From Plecoglossus altivelis (taxonomy: Eukaryota > Chordata > Actinopteri > Osmeriformes > Plecoglossidae): a stretch of DNA of 64,000 nt. The notes beneath the pieces were generated by a model. That model did no database searches and was not told the DNA's origin. It saw nothing but the letters and a program-made list of their open reading frames with translations. Shown piece after piece: positions 1 through 13,664 of the stretch (its first letter is position 1; every line of letters begins with the position of its first letter). The stretch spans positions 5,504,156 to 5,568,155 of the forward strand of contig BROE01000023.1 of NCBI GenBank assembly GCA_036571765.1, read 5' to 3'. A program made the translations under genes and the position numbers.

Positions 1-814
1 AGGCGTGTCTTTCCTGCTTGTCTTGTGGTGCATGAATATCTCTAATATAACCGATTATTATAACTGATTACTAATCAGATCTAGAGGTTTGCATTTGATT
101 CCTCAAAACTGTGGGCTTCTGTTACCTCTGCCGGTGGGAGCACCAGTGTGTGACCCGGTCCCGATAGACGCCTAGCAACGTGTGTGCCGGACTTTACTTC
201 CCTCCCCTTCGCTCATTTAACAACCTCAAATTTACAGTGAAGATTTAACGCCTGGGTGAGCTTGGGCCCAGACAATTTGAACAAAGGGATAACGCGCTGT
301 ATCATACAGACGGAGGTAAATCAAATGGAGGAGAGCGCGCAGTAAACCTGCCCATCTTAGTCGGGCTGGCGAACGCAGCCTGGCTGGTAAACAGAGCTGG
401 TGAATGATCCGCCTACCCCTTTACTCCCACGCTGGCTGCAGCCTATTGTTGCGAACACAGTCTGTTCTCTACTTGGTGGAGGTTGGCTATGAGAGGATTA
501 AAGGACGGGAATTGAAACAGCTCCAATAAAAGAAGAACTTTGTCAGAGGCGAAGATCTTGACCACAGACGCCTCTTTGGATGATGTTCGGTCGAAAAAGA
601 AAAACGAGAATTGGGCAAATCGTGCCATGTTTTGGATATTGCTACTGCCCTGTTTCTTAATGACTGATCTCATCCTTTGGAGTTGAAGAGGAATGAAACC
701 TTGTGTGTTTTTGTACGTTTCAATTCCGAGGCTTTACATATGTATGAGCTTTACTCAAGGGCCTCATCTCATGATAATCTGTGGCTGGTTTCATGATGGT
801 GGTACTCACATTTC

Positions 815-851
815 TCTCCTCCTCCTCCTCCTCCTCCTCCTCCTCCTCCTC
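815..851. repeat. (CTC)n trinucleotide repeat
   Basis: About twelve CTC units in a row, then normal sequence. It creates a run of leucines in a spurious open frame. Confidence 0.95.
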
Positions 852-2904
852 ATCTCTCTCCTGGTCTATGAAGTGGAGGCAAGAGCCAAGGTAGCCTTAA
901 CCCACTTCTCTGCTGTGAAGAAGCCAGCCAACAGCATAATAACTCCCTATGTCTGTGAATTCGGTTTCACCATATGTATGCATATTGTCTTGGTATTGGC
1001 TGTATCCTATAGCTGACTTCAATTCCCTCCAATTTACTTTTCATTCCCAAAACAAGCCTGAGCTACAAATAATAAAAATAAATAATAATAAATAATAATG
1101 AATGAATATGTATTTAAAGCAAACGCTCTTTCCATTTGCTGGCAGCAGGTTGCTCCCTTCTCCTCAAGAACTCAAGGCCAAGTGACAAAGTGTTTAACGT
1201 TTTTGCTGGAATGACAAAAGGATAGTCTTCCTCTTATTTTATGGGCTGGCAAACGCTTTAGTCACAGTCGCATGGCAGACCAGAGATATCCCCCTTCCCC
1301 CTTCCTCCGGTTTGTCAACCCCTCCTTCAACCTGCTCTCCATCCCTCTCAAGCGCTAAATCCCACATTGCCAATTCAGAACAGAGGCTCAACGGGTCTGC
1401 CAACATGCCATCCTTCCTTCCTGCCCACAGATGAGCTTCCATCATACACCTCCTGTGATGGCCTGGTGATGGGAGCCAGTGTTCCTGGCCTAAGCGTGCC
1501 AGTGCTCCCACCCTCAGGGGGCTTCATTTCACCGGGTGTTCGTTTCTCGAGCCAGGCTGGACATCCTCCTTTGAGCTGGTTTGTTTGTGAGTCGCCAACA
1601 TTACCATGCTGTTCGGTAACTGGCTGAGGTGTTTGGGGGACCCAGCATCTTGTTGGTTGGGAAGGCCGGTCAAGCGGGTGGCCAATTAGCCAAAGACATT
1701 TGCATGGATGCGACGTCTGTCGGTGTGATGAAGAGGTGAGCAAGAATGACTAAGCGGTCTTTGGGGAAGCAAACTTCATCGCACTGTATTATCCCGCTTC
1801 ACGACCCAAGAAGGAAACATGACAGTTCTTCTCAACTCTTCATTTTGACACCCTTACCGAAGTGACCTTGTCTTTGATACCTTTGTATTGAAGGGAACAA
1901 AGCGCGTTAGATGAAAGCGTGCGAGAGCTCCCATTTGAATCTGGAACTTTGGCTCAGAGAAATAAAAGTACAACGTCTGCAGAAAGTTCCAGCATGCCAA
2001 ACTCCATGCCGATCTCTGGAGACCCTCAGCCAATAAGGAAGTCATTGTTTCTACCCTGATTAATCAAGGCTGCATTCAAAAAGACTAACTACTGACTTAT
2101 TGTTCTGCATAGCATTGTTCCCCAAAAATGATGTGGCATGTTTTTTTTCTCGCCAGAGACAGTCGAGAGGGGAGAGAGAGCACACGAGAAACAGCGCGAG
2201 AGAGAGAGAGCGAGCGACGGCAGAGGAACACTAGGAAGAGGGTCCGAGGGATCCAGGGAGAAAAACAAAGAGATTAGGGGAGAAAAATGTGGAAAGCAGA
2301 GCAACAGAGAGATGGAGGGAGGGAACAGGGAGAGAGAGTGTGATCCTCAATGACTGCAGAGGAGTGCAGACCAATGGGGATCAGTGTGTACAAGGCGGCA
2401 ATTAGAGTTGATGAAGTGCTCTCGCCCCCAGCCCCCCCTTCAGCGGCCATTCCCCCCAGCGGGCACTGCAGCAGCGCTGCGCATGCATCTCCACTGTTGG
2501 AAGATCTCATTAAAGACCACAAGATGACACATCACTTATCTCTATCAAACATATGCATAACCGGTCCTCCCTTGATCCCCCTCTCTTTCTCTTTCTCTCT
2601 CTCTATCTCTCTCTGAGTGTTTCAGTCTGACACTGCGTGCCTCGCGTTCTCTTCCTCCCCCGTTTCTCCCACATTCGCCCGGCTCTCTCTCCCTCGCTCC
2701 AGACTCTTCCACAGCCCTCCCCCAATTTTGTCTTTGTCTCCCAGAAATGAATTGTCTCAGAATCAGAGTCATTAGGACTTAAGGGGAGGGTGGGGCTAGA
2801 CTCAATGAAATGGAACAACTTCCTTCATTAGCAAGCAAATGGCTGGGTTTTCGTTTTCTGTGGCTGAGGGGTTGAAGAAGGGGAACAGGAGAAAGCTCAG
2901 GGCT

Positions 2905-3070
2905 CCTTTTAAAGTAAATGGCACAGTAATTGGCATAATTAGCACTATAAAGTCAAGACGAAAGCCATGAGAAAATGAAAATTAATGCCGATTTCAATGT
3001 AGCAAATTGCTCCTTAAATCATATTTCTATTACATTTGGAACAAGCCTTTTAAGTGGGTTAAGCAGCCTT
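2905..3070. promoter_or_regulatory. Candidate conserved non-coding element
   Basis: AT-rich, non-repetitive sequence with clustered homeodomain-type cores (CAGTAATTGGCATAATTAGC, AAAATTAATGCC). This is the base composition typical of vertebrate developmental enhancers. No alignment was possible, so this is only a candidate. Confidence 0.3.
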
Positions 3071-4409
3071 TATTTAGAAGATTGGATTCTTGGTTGGGAC
3101 CGGATTTGCAATTTCCGATAGTGAATGAACCCTGTCTGTCAGCGAGCATGGGACTTGAAAAGGTCCCCTTTCCCAAACAATTGGAGCAAGCTGCTAAGCC
3201 GAGTCAATTTGCTGGCTGACGCCCTGACTTACAGTCATCCTCATGTTTCGGCTAAGCCACACAGGAAGTCAGTCACCGGAGTTCTTGCTAAGAACATCTT
3301 TGGTCCAAAACAATAAGGGATCTTAATGAAACATAATTGCGTTTTTTTCTGGTTGGGGTTTTTTTGCTGACAATGTATGGCAGTTTTTTTCTCCAGAGAA
3401 TTACTAAGGAAAGGTTCAGAAACAGAGATCACAAATTAGGGGGTTCAGATGCCAATGTTCTTTGGCTGATAAATGGATGTCTGGGCAGTGACTTGCTGCA
3501 TACCTGAAACTCCGACTGACAGTGCCCTGTCTCTGTCTTCACAATGAGATAAAGAAAGGAGACAGAGACAACAGGAATGGAGAGGTGAGGTCTGGGGAGG
3601 TCATACTACTGGGCTGCTTGTGACGAAGCGTAAGAACAAGTTGTCTTTGATATCGGCCCCGCTTTTTTCCCCCCATAACCTCAGAACTTCATGTCGATAT
3701 AACATGGAGGGCCGAGTCATGAAAATGGCTCCTTGATTACGCGGTGTTTACTGCAATTGAATGCGCAAGAGGCGTCTCTTTCAATCGCTCGCTCTTTCCT
3801 CCATCCATCCCACATGTCTGTCACTCACACACTGTGCCCTCTTCTCCAAAGCAGCCAACGCGCTCCAAATCTCTCCCACTGATCTCCTCCGGCAAAGTCT
3901 GACCCACGTGGGCTCCCATTGCTAATCACTGCCCAGAACCACACAGAGGCTCACAGGCAGGCAGATAAAAAGAGCTCCAGGCTTTCCTCAGCTTTACAGG
4001 CCTCTGAGGCTGTCTTGTTGCCACAGCGTTTGAGAGACAGGTCCGGGTCAGGGTTTTTTTTCCAGGGTTTTTTTTCTACTCAGTGAAAGTTGATATCGCC
4101 CCCAGCCAGTGGGGTGGAAGACTATCTTTAAGTCTCTCAGTTCCACCCAGGGAGTATTAAAGGGGATTGACGAAAGTCAGCAATGTCACTTCAATGTTGC
4201 GACAGCACCTGGGCAATCATGCTCGGCGGCTAGCCCCTGCCCCTGCGTGCAGGCGTTGTTTTGAAGTTTCCAAACCCACGAACGCTCCCAGTCCTTTTTC
4301 GCACGCACTCCCACCGGGGCGTGGCGTGAAGACAGAGCTGCTAAACACCACGGCGCAGCTCAGGATCAGGGGGCCTCCTTCGCCTGGATGCTCGGAATCC
4401 ACAATTAGC

Positions 4410-4461
4410 CATTTTCATTACCATTTCATTACCATTTTCATTACCATTCTATTACCATTTT
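4410..4461. repeat. ATTACCATTTTC minisatellite
   Basis: About four imperfect copies of a 12-13 bp unit: CATTTTCATTACC, ATTTCATTACC, ATTTTCATTACC and ATTCTATTACC. Confidence 0.95.
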
Positions 4462-4992
4462 ATTTGCTTGTGTATCTGGAAGCCATCACGGAGGAGGTGA
4501 GGGCAGGCGCTTGCCTTTCTCCCATTGACCTGTGAGCACGCACGAAGCTGAGCTAAGAGCAGCCTCCTGTTTGTACATCTAATCACTGAACATAATCATC
4601 GAGGGGGGGGGGAGTGCAGAGGGAGGGGAAAACATTGAATATGCTTCAGGGCTTAAGGATTTTTGCCAGTTTGCTTGCGCCAAGTGGCCGGTGCTCAGCC
4701 GTGCTGCATGTGCCACGTCTCTGTTCGCATGTGCTCGCATCCCTGCTGGGCGCCCGGGCGCGGGTGTGGAGGACGGTGTGGTTGTGCTTGTCTAGCGGTG
4801 CCCTCAGGCGTTTCCAGCTGCACATTCAGCACTGCATCTAGGATCTTTTCATCTCTACCCCCTTAGACTTGACTGGGGCTCTCTCCCTCGTGAGCCCCGG
4901 CCAATCAACAGCACAGACAAACACCGTGGCCGTACGTTTTAATGACTTTCCGCCAGAAGATGGAAGAACGGGGTGACCGTGCACGGTCAAGG

Positions 4993-5052
4993 GTGCGTGC
5001 GCGCGTGCGCGCGTGTGTGTGTGTGCGTGCATGCGTGTGCGTGCACGTGTGC
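4993..5052. repeat. Alternating GT/GC tract
   Basis: About 60 bp of near-perfect purine-pyrimidine alternation (GTGCGTGCGCGCGTGCGCGC and onward), a strong Z-DNA-type sequence. Looser CA-rich sequence follows at 5,340-5,545. Confidence 0.9.
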
Positions 5053-5559
5053 AGTTCACAAGGTCTAAGCCGCTGACAGTTGGAAGACCCGGCCCAGTTA
5101 GAAAAGCATGCGGATCCATTAATTTTCGTTCAAGCCTGGTCATTACTGAAGCGAGAGGTGACATTTAAGGCAGGGTGTTATTTTGACTGACTACCTGTAT
5201 GGTGTAATGCTGCTCAGCAAGGTATATTTCAAGCTTGGGCGCTCCAAGGGAGTGGTTGAGAGGGGGAGATGGCTCGACCTGTGGGAGGGATTTTTCCCGC
5301 AAGGTCACATAGGACACTGACTCCCATTTGAGTGTGTGGACAGGTAGGCAGATGCACACATACACACCTGCATGCACACATACTCATAAAGAACATGCGC
5401 AGGCAACTGAATGCCTCTTGGAAGCATGGAAAAACACACGATCACACAAATGGATTTAACACACACATGGCAGTCGCAGAGACGTGTGCAATGTGTACAC
5501 AAACTTAAACGCTGCATGCATGCACACACACACGCGCACAACACAGACTAGCTCAGACA

Positions 5560-8170
5560 GAGACTTGATTACATTGCATTAGTAGAATCCCAATCATGTC
5601 TAAAAAGGCTAGCCACCACTATCTTGTCACAGCTTGCTGTATATTGCCAATGTTCATACGGGAGAGGGATTATAAATCCTAGGTTATAGAGCCTCGTTTC
5701 TTCTCTGCTCATGTGCAACACAGCCCAAGCTCATGGTGAATATTGGGCCATTTTGACAGCGAATGCTGATTGGCTGTTTGGGTAGTTAACCAGCAAACCT
5801 TCAGAACGCAGAACCATAAAATTTGAAATTGCAACTGCTATTTGATGGGATGGACATACAGCCGTTTAGTTCGCCAGGGCAAATGAAGCCATTCAGTTTT
5901 ATATAGACTCTTCTTTCTTTTAAAAAATCTTCAATAATACCAAACCTTGTCTGTCATGATGTTGTGCTCTCTGGTGGTTTGAAAGATAGAGTCTCCCACT
6001 AGGATTATAACCAAATAATTACCCATCTTGTATTTCGGCCTGTCTGCTGTCACTTCAAGACTGAGTTCAACGAAGTCCAGCATCTCCCCTTCTGATTGAC
6101 CTGTCACTCAAAAGGCGCTCCAAGGCTTGTTCAGTGTAATCCCCAAATTTCCCCTCTCACTTGGATTCTTTTTCATTCCTCCTCAGCTTCTTGCCGACCT
6201 GCTGTCCATTTGGTTCTGTTTGTCCCATAGATCACCCTGTAGTACTGTCTCGTAATCTGGCATTGTCTGCCTATCCCTTGGCTTTTTACAGCCCCGTTGT
6301 TATATCAGGCTGTCTGTGGGTCACTGAGGGGCTAGCTGGGCACCCACTCATAAAGAAGCAGCCATTTGGAAAGAGATGGAAACTTTTTATGGGGCGTAAT
6401 TGGAAATCGGTGGAGCGACCATGTTGGATAGGGGGGGGATGAGGATAGCACTGGGGGGCCGCAGTCCGGTGGTTCTGGAGGGAGCGTCCGCACCCCTAAG
6501 TGGACGGCTCCTTCCGGAGGAGCGGGGGGCAGGAGAGGGGGAGAGGGATTTGGAAGGAGACAGGGAGTCCTCGGTGACAAAAGGAAGGGAGAGGATCGTA
6601 CCCACCTTGTTCCAAAGCTATTTGTCTGGGCCCCCCCCCCCAAAAAAAAGAGGATGTCTCGTCCTTCATGGAACAATTGTGCCTCTCACGACCACACACC
6701 CCTCTCCCCACCCTACGCATCCACACCCACACACACTCTACCCATTATAGAAAGGAACGAGAGATTCAGAGAGATGGAGTAGACACCTGTCTACGCAACT
6801 AATAGAGACGGGCTTCTCTCCCTGATGTACGGCACAGGCATGCAGCAGATTTGTTTAATGCTGCATCTAAATTATACCCAATCACAGGCCAAATGTATCA
6901 CGGATATTATCCCAGGCATGCGGGAGAGGCACAAAAAAAAAAAAGACTTAGTCAAGCAGAATTCCACAACTCCTCAGAGAGAATTAGCATATTCCCCTGT
7001 GGACATTAAAAAAGGGGGCGAGAGAGGGAGAACGAGGGAGACGGGAAGAGGGAGAGAGCAGGGGGGAGAACGAGGGAGACGGGAAGAGGGAGAGGAGGGA
7101 GAGGAGGGAGAGGGGGGAGCGGGCGGAGTGGTAAAGAGGAGCCTGTGTAAGGTGAAGTGTTTGGATCTTTTCAGACAAGGGCTCGAGTTTCCAAGGTTCT
7201 TTTCAAAGTTCAATGTTATAGAAGGTGATAGATGCCATAAAATCAATTCTGCCCAAAAGATAAAAGAAAGCAAAAGGTATTTCGGCTGTGATCAAAGGTT
7301 TTTTTTTTTTTCTTCTTTTCTTCCATCTCTCTCTTTTATTCCCCCTTTTCCTCCGGGTAGGTGTTGAGGGGTTGAGGCATGTCAGTTTACTGCAATTTCA
7401 ATCATGTGTTATTTATTGGGGGGAAGACCCGTGGCATGCTGGGTAAGGAGTTCTGTGACAGAGTGGAGCCTGGCTGAGAGTGATTTCATGCACATCTCAC
7501 CTCTCCCCAACCCGCCTGCATTTATATCACATAGTAGAACCTACTCCTTCTCTTTCTCTCTCTCTCCCTCCCTCCCTCTCTGTGATCTTTCTCCTCTTTT
7601 ATACTTTGCCTTGACAGTAGAGATTTGATGCACCTGCATAGTCAGAAACATACACACACACACACATAGTTCTTTACACGCACGCACGCACGCACGCACA
7701 GTGTGAGGTCTTTGCAAGAACCTAGGTCACAAAATCTAAAATATCACAAGGAGATTGGAAAAAAGAGAGAGAAGGAATTCTCAACTCTAGAATAATCACT
7801 TCTGATTGGCTGTAAGTTAAGTGTCTTTCCTTACCTACGAAAAGGGATTGGGGCGTCAGAGAGGAAAAGAGACAGTCTAATCATGGCTGTGATGACCCGG
7901 TTAATTTGAGCTGTCTTTCTCCCTAAGACAGGTAGTCTTTGAGTTGCCATCTCCCAGATATTATCTCCTCTCCTCTGGAATAATGACATATGTGCCCTCT
8001 TTTCTATTATTTCCTGAAATGTGGCATCTATAAATAACACGAAGATTTGAATGAGATTTGAATCCCCATTCCTGTCAGGTGAAGTCTTAAGGTGGATGCT
8101 AGGGGTTATGGCAGGTGAAACCACTGTAACTCCTGAAGTCTTTGTCCTGTAATTAGTGTTCTTAAAAAGT
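5560..8170. other. Non-coding interval
   Basis: No exon recognised. It contains a purine-rich stretch at 7,015-7,135 in which a 30-bp GA-rich segment recurs 38 bp later, a T-run at 7,300-7,312, and CA/CGCA repeats at 7,652-7,700. Confidence 0.7.
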
Positions 8171-8172
8171 GC

Positions 8173-8229
8173 ATAGTATACCTATTGTAGGTATACCTAT
8201 TACAGGTATACCTATTGTAGGTATACTAT
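8173..8229. repeat. Palindromic minisatellite (AGGTATACCT units)
   Basis: The 57-bp block is built from the perfect 10-bp palindrome AGGTATACCT separated by 5-bp spacers ATTGT, ATTAC and ATTGT. The outer arms ATAGTATACCT and AGGTATACTAT are exact inverted repeats of each other. Confidence 0.95.
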
Positions 8230-8754
8230 TCACCAAAGTAGGAATCAGGGATTGGTTTTCAGTTTTGGAGAATGTTTCAAACATTCCTTTCCCTTGTGTC
8301 GAAGGCACAAAATACATGTTGATTTAAGTCCACTTCATCGGCAATCTGACGTCCACTACTGTGTGTGGTGTAACGCCGATTAGGAGAGTGGCCAGTCAGG
8401 GCAGAGAAGGTTGTTTAAGTAGGTTGATAACCATCACGTTCCTCACAAGGCTTTTACGAGAGCCTCGGCCATGAACGTGAGAGGCTGTGAAGTATGGTGC
8501 TGAAACGCAGCCTGACACGAGGTGACCCTGCAGGTCCCCCTAGCAACTAATGGCCACCAGCCGCACACCGTTCCTTTTTTTTTTGTTGTAGCCAGGGCGA
8601 CTGGTGACTTTTCAAATCAGCCATTCCCGCGTGCTCGCCTTTCCCTCTATTTACCGGTCAAGCTGAACAAATTTAATTGTGCTCGCTGCGCCGAGTGCTC
8701 TTCCTCAGCGCAGGAGAGCGAATGGAAAGAGGAGTGGGGGTTGGAGAAAGGAAA

Positions 8755-8804
8755 GGGGAGTGGAGGGAGGTAGGGGGGTGGAGGGAGGTAGGGGGGGGGG
8801 GGGG
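8755..8804 (+). repeat. G-rich tandem repeat
   Basis: Two copies of a GTGGAGGGAGGTAGGGG-type unit followed by a run of about 14 G; G-quadruplex-prone. Confidence 0.85.
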
Positions 8805-10554
8805 CAAAGGCCGAAAAATTGCAGCTTTTAAAAGGCAGTTGCAAAACCATTAGGCATTGACAGGAGTGGGGTTGGCAAGGCAAAAAGTCTGCAATAGCAG
8901 AGATGAAAGGTGCCGTGTACCTTTTATCCACAATTACTCTGCTTATGGTGAAAAGGCCACAGTCCCAGTTCCGCCCGGTGTGGCAGGTGCAGGGTAATGC
9001 CTGCGGAGCTCAGCGGGTAAAACCATCGGCCATTAAGGTCCCCGTTTTAGTCAGACTGTGTTTTCCTTACCACGCATTCATTCCTTCCGCCGGTGAAACA
9101 TACATTTTGGTCGGTGTTGCCGTCGTCAGTAAGCGGTTGGCATTCTCGAGAACGCCGCTGATGCCTCAAAGGATTTTACAGCAGAAAAACATGTACCGTA
9201 CCAATGAAGGTGCTTTTGGTGTCAAGCTTGTCCATTTCCATTGTGGCATGTACAGTAATCCTCCTCTTTGTGACTGTGTTTCCTTGCCATCTGTGTGCGC
9301 GGTGCGCGGTTCAAACAAACATGTTAATGAAACGCAGTCCCTGATAAGCCAATCTATCACCACAAGCCTATTCAGCCAAAAGACATCCATTTCTCAATTC
9401 TTCATTTCTCCATCGTGTTTATCAGCATAGTCATGACCCGCTTTTCTGACAAGTCAATGTCAGTATTCAGTTTTTCTAAAACAGAGATAAATAAATCCCC
9501 GCCTCCCAGGCCTCTATTCCTTCCACTGATTAAACATTTACATTAAATTCCTTTGCTTTGGCCCTCAACTTTACTTCCCCTGCTGGGGTTTTTTTACCCA
9601 GAGATCATTAGAACTCGGTGCTAAAAGCATTGACGTGATGGGGTCTGTGCATTTCGCTGCACTGGGGAGCAGGGATGTGCTGCCGATGGGTGGTAAGCCA
9701 GTGGCTGGCTGCACAGCGTCTCCACTTAAATATGAATCAAACAGAGATCACCTCCATGTGATGTAGGATTCCCTCACCGGGTATGGTTTGTATAGTCTTG
9801 GACTATACAACTATACTTTCCCCACCCCCCATCTCTCAGGCAGGAGTGGAACATTCCGGGGGCAGGTTTCTGTCCCCCCGTGGTGCATCAGCAGAATCTG
9901 AATCAAATACGTTTACTTCTGCACTAATAACCAGATTTAGCCTCTGAGCTGCGGGTCAATACGTCTCACCCTGGGAGCCAGACTTTCCTTCCTATCTTTT
10001 GTTCTCCCTCTCCCAAGTAGCGGGCTTCCAAGCCGTTATGTTTGCTTCAGTTTCCACGAGGTTGTTCTGAAGGATATGGGATTTGTTTACCGAGTTCCGT
10101 GGACTCGGGGACGGCAGCAGGCAGGCAGGCAGTCATGAGCAGCGGTGTCCTCTCAGATATACAGATGACAAAGACTGTTTGGAGTTTCACACCTACTCTC
10201 TCTGGGAGAGGGGTTTCTCGCTTGACTTTCTCACTGGCTTCTCTGCTGTAGGTTGAGGAGGGAAGGAGGATTCCCAACTTTGTCACCAGCCAGAGGAGGG
10301 AGGGAGTGGGGTGGGGGGGAGGGGGTAAACGTTGGGGTTAAAGGACGATGCCACCGGCATGTCTTGAGGATCTGCTGACCCCTGCTGTGTGACATCATCC
10401 CTGCCACGCTCCTTCTCACAAAGTGGTCAAAAACCAAGCGGGCAGATTCGTTCCATTCTAATTCACCGTCTGTATTGGCGATTTACAGTCAACCGTTTCC
10501 GAACCCACAAGTGCTGTTGTCATTCAGGTCTGATGTCTTTCTTAAGGCGAGTAA

Positions 10555-10760
10555 CTGTATTAGTAATAATCTGAATTAATTATTCACTTTATCAAGGTAA
10601 TTACTGACATGTGTTTTCATTTGATATGCATGGTTCTCAATTACTTTTGGATGTGTGCATGAGTAATTAAATTTTCACTTCATTTTAATCTGAAGTAAAT
10701 ATTAAAGCCTTAATGAGGTGTCTCCTCTTCATTTACACAAAAAATATGTAATTCTGTCAC
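10555..10760. promoter_or_regulatory. Candidate conserved non-coding element
   Basis: AT-rich unique sequence dense in TAATT/ATTA cores (CTGAATTAATTATTCAC, AAGGTAATTACTGAC, GAGTAATTAAATTTTC) and an octamer-like TGATATGCATGG. It is consistent with an enhancer bound by homeodomain or POU factors; unproven. Confidence 0.35.
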
Positions 10761-13664
10761 ACATGTTTATTGGTGATTTCAAGCACAAAAAAAAACCTGT
10801 TTCATGACACTGAGGCTTCTAAGACAATTGGACAGGAGGCAGAGAAGGAAAAAAAAATGAATCAAATGTTTTAGTGGCTTGACAAAGCAGTATGATTCAA
10901 TTAACACAGGCACCAAGTACCGTACAGCTGGCTTCAATGGAAGCGTTCCATCGCGCTTCGTCCTTGAAACGTTTTTCTGACCTGAGCTTGAGGACGTCCG
11001 TCAGGAGGAACACTCCCAAAGTGCGGAACTGTACGGCATCGTATGACGTCTAAAAATGTCGACTCGTTTTCCAGACAGGTTTAACACGCGCTGTCTATGT
11101 TTCTGGGTTATTGCTTAACTTTAATTGGGATTTGAGATCATTTACGAGCCCTTTTCTGTTGCTTTGTTTGTTCCTATTTGCCTGCTTCACGTCCTCTTCT
11201 GTCTTAGGGGTTGGAGGGGGGGGGGGTGTTGACAGGGAGGGGCTGCGGAACTCAGAACGCTTTAAACGAAGTTCCTGTTTCCAAAGAGGAACGCGATGGG
11301 GTGTACCTCAAAAAATCTCAAGCTTGCTGGAAATTCCCAGTCCAACTCCCAGTTCCTCAGATGTGACGTTTGTTTGTCTAGCTTTTGGCTCCGCGGCGTT
11401 TGAATTCCCCAACACTTTAGAGTGACACTTGAGCCTTCACAAATGTCCTCACACATCTGGTGGCCTGAGACCAGATTTCCTTCACTGTAGATGGGATTCA
11501 CAGGTAAATATTGAGCCCAACCTTTTCTTCCCGAGCTATCGAGCAATGTACAAAAAGAGCTGGAATATTCAGTTCCCAGTCAAAGGATTGAATGAACGGG
11601 CCTATCCCCTTGATCGTTGGAAAATGCAACAGATAATTCGAAAAAAATGACCCATTATGGGCGACATTCTGTCTGTTTCTACGGTGAACGTCGTGATTAG
11701 CACCGACACAACCTGACTGCACTTCCTCGCAGAACCCCCGACGTGGAGGCATCTTTACTGTGCAGGTGTTGACTCTGGGAAAGCGCACTTCCATCAGAAG
11801 AAGTAGCACGAACCCTCCATGAGGTCAAACGAATCAGAACCTGGTTCTTCTGGCAGGAGATACAGATTCTCTCAGCCAGCGAGAGACTGGACCTGAGTCG
11901 CAGGACTTGGACCCGACAAGATGTTTGGAGAATGCCAACATGCCCGGGAAGAAAGCAGAAGAATCCAAGGTTAATGCGTGTGGTCAGACAGAAATCCTGT
12001 TCAGATTGCAGAGCAGCATGTGTACCCGTCTGCCACCCACACGGCTGGTCCTTCCTGCCAGAGGATGCCAGTCACCCCACACGGCTGAACAGTCTGTCAG
12101 CTTCCCCTCCTTTCCTGTCACGCTGTCATACTGTCTGTAATCATGGCCGGTAAAGTTCACATTTCTGAAAGATGACAAAGCAAAAACAACAACAGCAAGA
12201 AAAGAAAAAAAAACTGGCCAAAACTAACGGTCAGAAAACTTGAGGGACTAGTTTCCGATTCGGTAACAATTCCTTTCTACTGAGTTTTTCCTCTCGCAGT
12301 CGTCAAGGAGATAAAGTAGGAGGTTGAAACTTTCCCTACGAGCGGCTATGTGCTGTGCAGGGAAAGAGGGGCCCGGTCCTCTTTAACTAAAGGGAAGGGA
12401 AAACAATGGTGTTTAATTACAATTAAGGAAATGAGGCTCCTCCATCTTGTGCCAGACCTTCCTTTAGCCGCAGGGCGCTCGCCTCCCGTGGCTCCATCAA
12501 GGGAAGACTGCTCAAACGAGAGGGCTGGGACAACAAATCGTCTTTCCAAAGCCAGCTGGACGCCCTTGGCGCTCACCCTCCTTGCTTTTTTACCTGCTTT
12601 TTTCCCCTTCGTGGTTCCTCCTTTCTAACGCCGGCGTACGTGAATGGGTTTTTATTGTTATTTTTGACCTACCTCACTGTCAGCTTTGCTTTTTGTTCAA
12701 TGCGATGTAGGGTTGATGGCCCGGCTGTTTTCGTGGCCCTTTGGAGATGACTCTGGGCCATTTTCCCTCTCCCCTCTCGGCCCGACTCTTCCAACATCCA
12801 ACGCGCGCGGATGTTTACGTAGTCATTTATACGCCTCCCAAGGAAACTTGCGAGAGGGGTTCATTGTCGCCGAAGCCAGACCCTCCAGTGGGAACGTCGC
12901 CCGCTGCCCAGAAACAGGTCACAGAAGAACACAGGAGCAAAGTCACGGGGAACGCTGAGTTCCACGTTGTCATGACTGGCTGGAGAGAACAAGGAAAACA
13001 CAAAGTCGGCTGTGCCAATTCATTCATCATCCTCTGTTACCCCCGTCTCCTCTGTGGACTGGGTCTGCTCTGTTTACAACCTCCCCCCCCCCCCTTCAGT
13101 AGCTGCGCAGAGCGCCACCGCAAATGTGATGTAGAGCTGCTGCCAGAGCGACAAGACAAGCGGCATTGCCTTGACGCTCCGTCCGTGTTGTCGTCGCTCG
13201 GGGGAAGATTGCGTGAAGGACGATGGGAACGGAAGGGTGTTGTCTTTACTGCTATTTAACAAAGTCACCGCGTGGACAAGCGAAAGCATGTCCGCGTGTT
13301 CCTCCAGCCAGCTTCCCGTGGCTTTCACAGGCAAACCATTTTGTCTTGTCTTGATAACAGAGCTGTGCTATTTTAGTCACAACATCACGCTTCCATTCCA
13401 CCCCCCTCCCCCCCCCTATCCGCCCCCCCCCCCACCGTGTAACCCCCAGCATATTATTCTAAATAGCTTATCAGACGAGGACATAAGTCGCCAGCAAATC
13501 TTTCCAGCTCCGCCGCAGAAGACGCTCTATATATGAGAAGAACGTGGCTCACTCTCTAATTTGAGTCTCCTCATATCCTGCAGCAAAGAGGCAGCTTTGG
13601 CCTCAATCCCCAACACAGTGGACGACTGCAGACAGCCAGAAGTTACCTCTAACTGGTCAGGAAT

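Larger units (their letters stand above)
1..4409. other. Non-coding interval, left end
   Basis: No conserved exon recognised on either strand; open frames are short and unlike known proteins. It contains (CTC)n at 815-851, a GA-rich tract at 2,156-2,340, CT repeats at 2,580-2,615 and an AT-rich block at 2,905-3,070. Confidence 0.7.

Noticed and set aside
6825..7367. 180-residue open frame with Arg/Glu/Gly-rich middle
   Set aside because: Its length comes from a purine-rich low-complexity tract; the flanks do not look coding.
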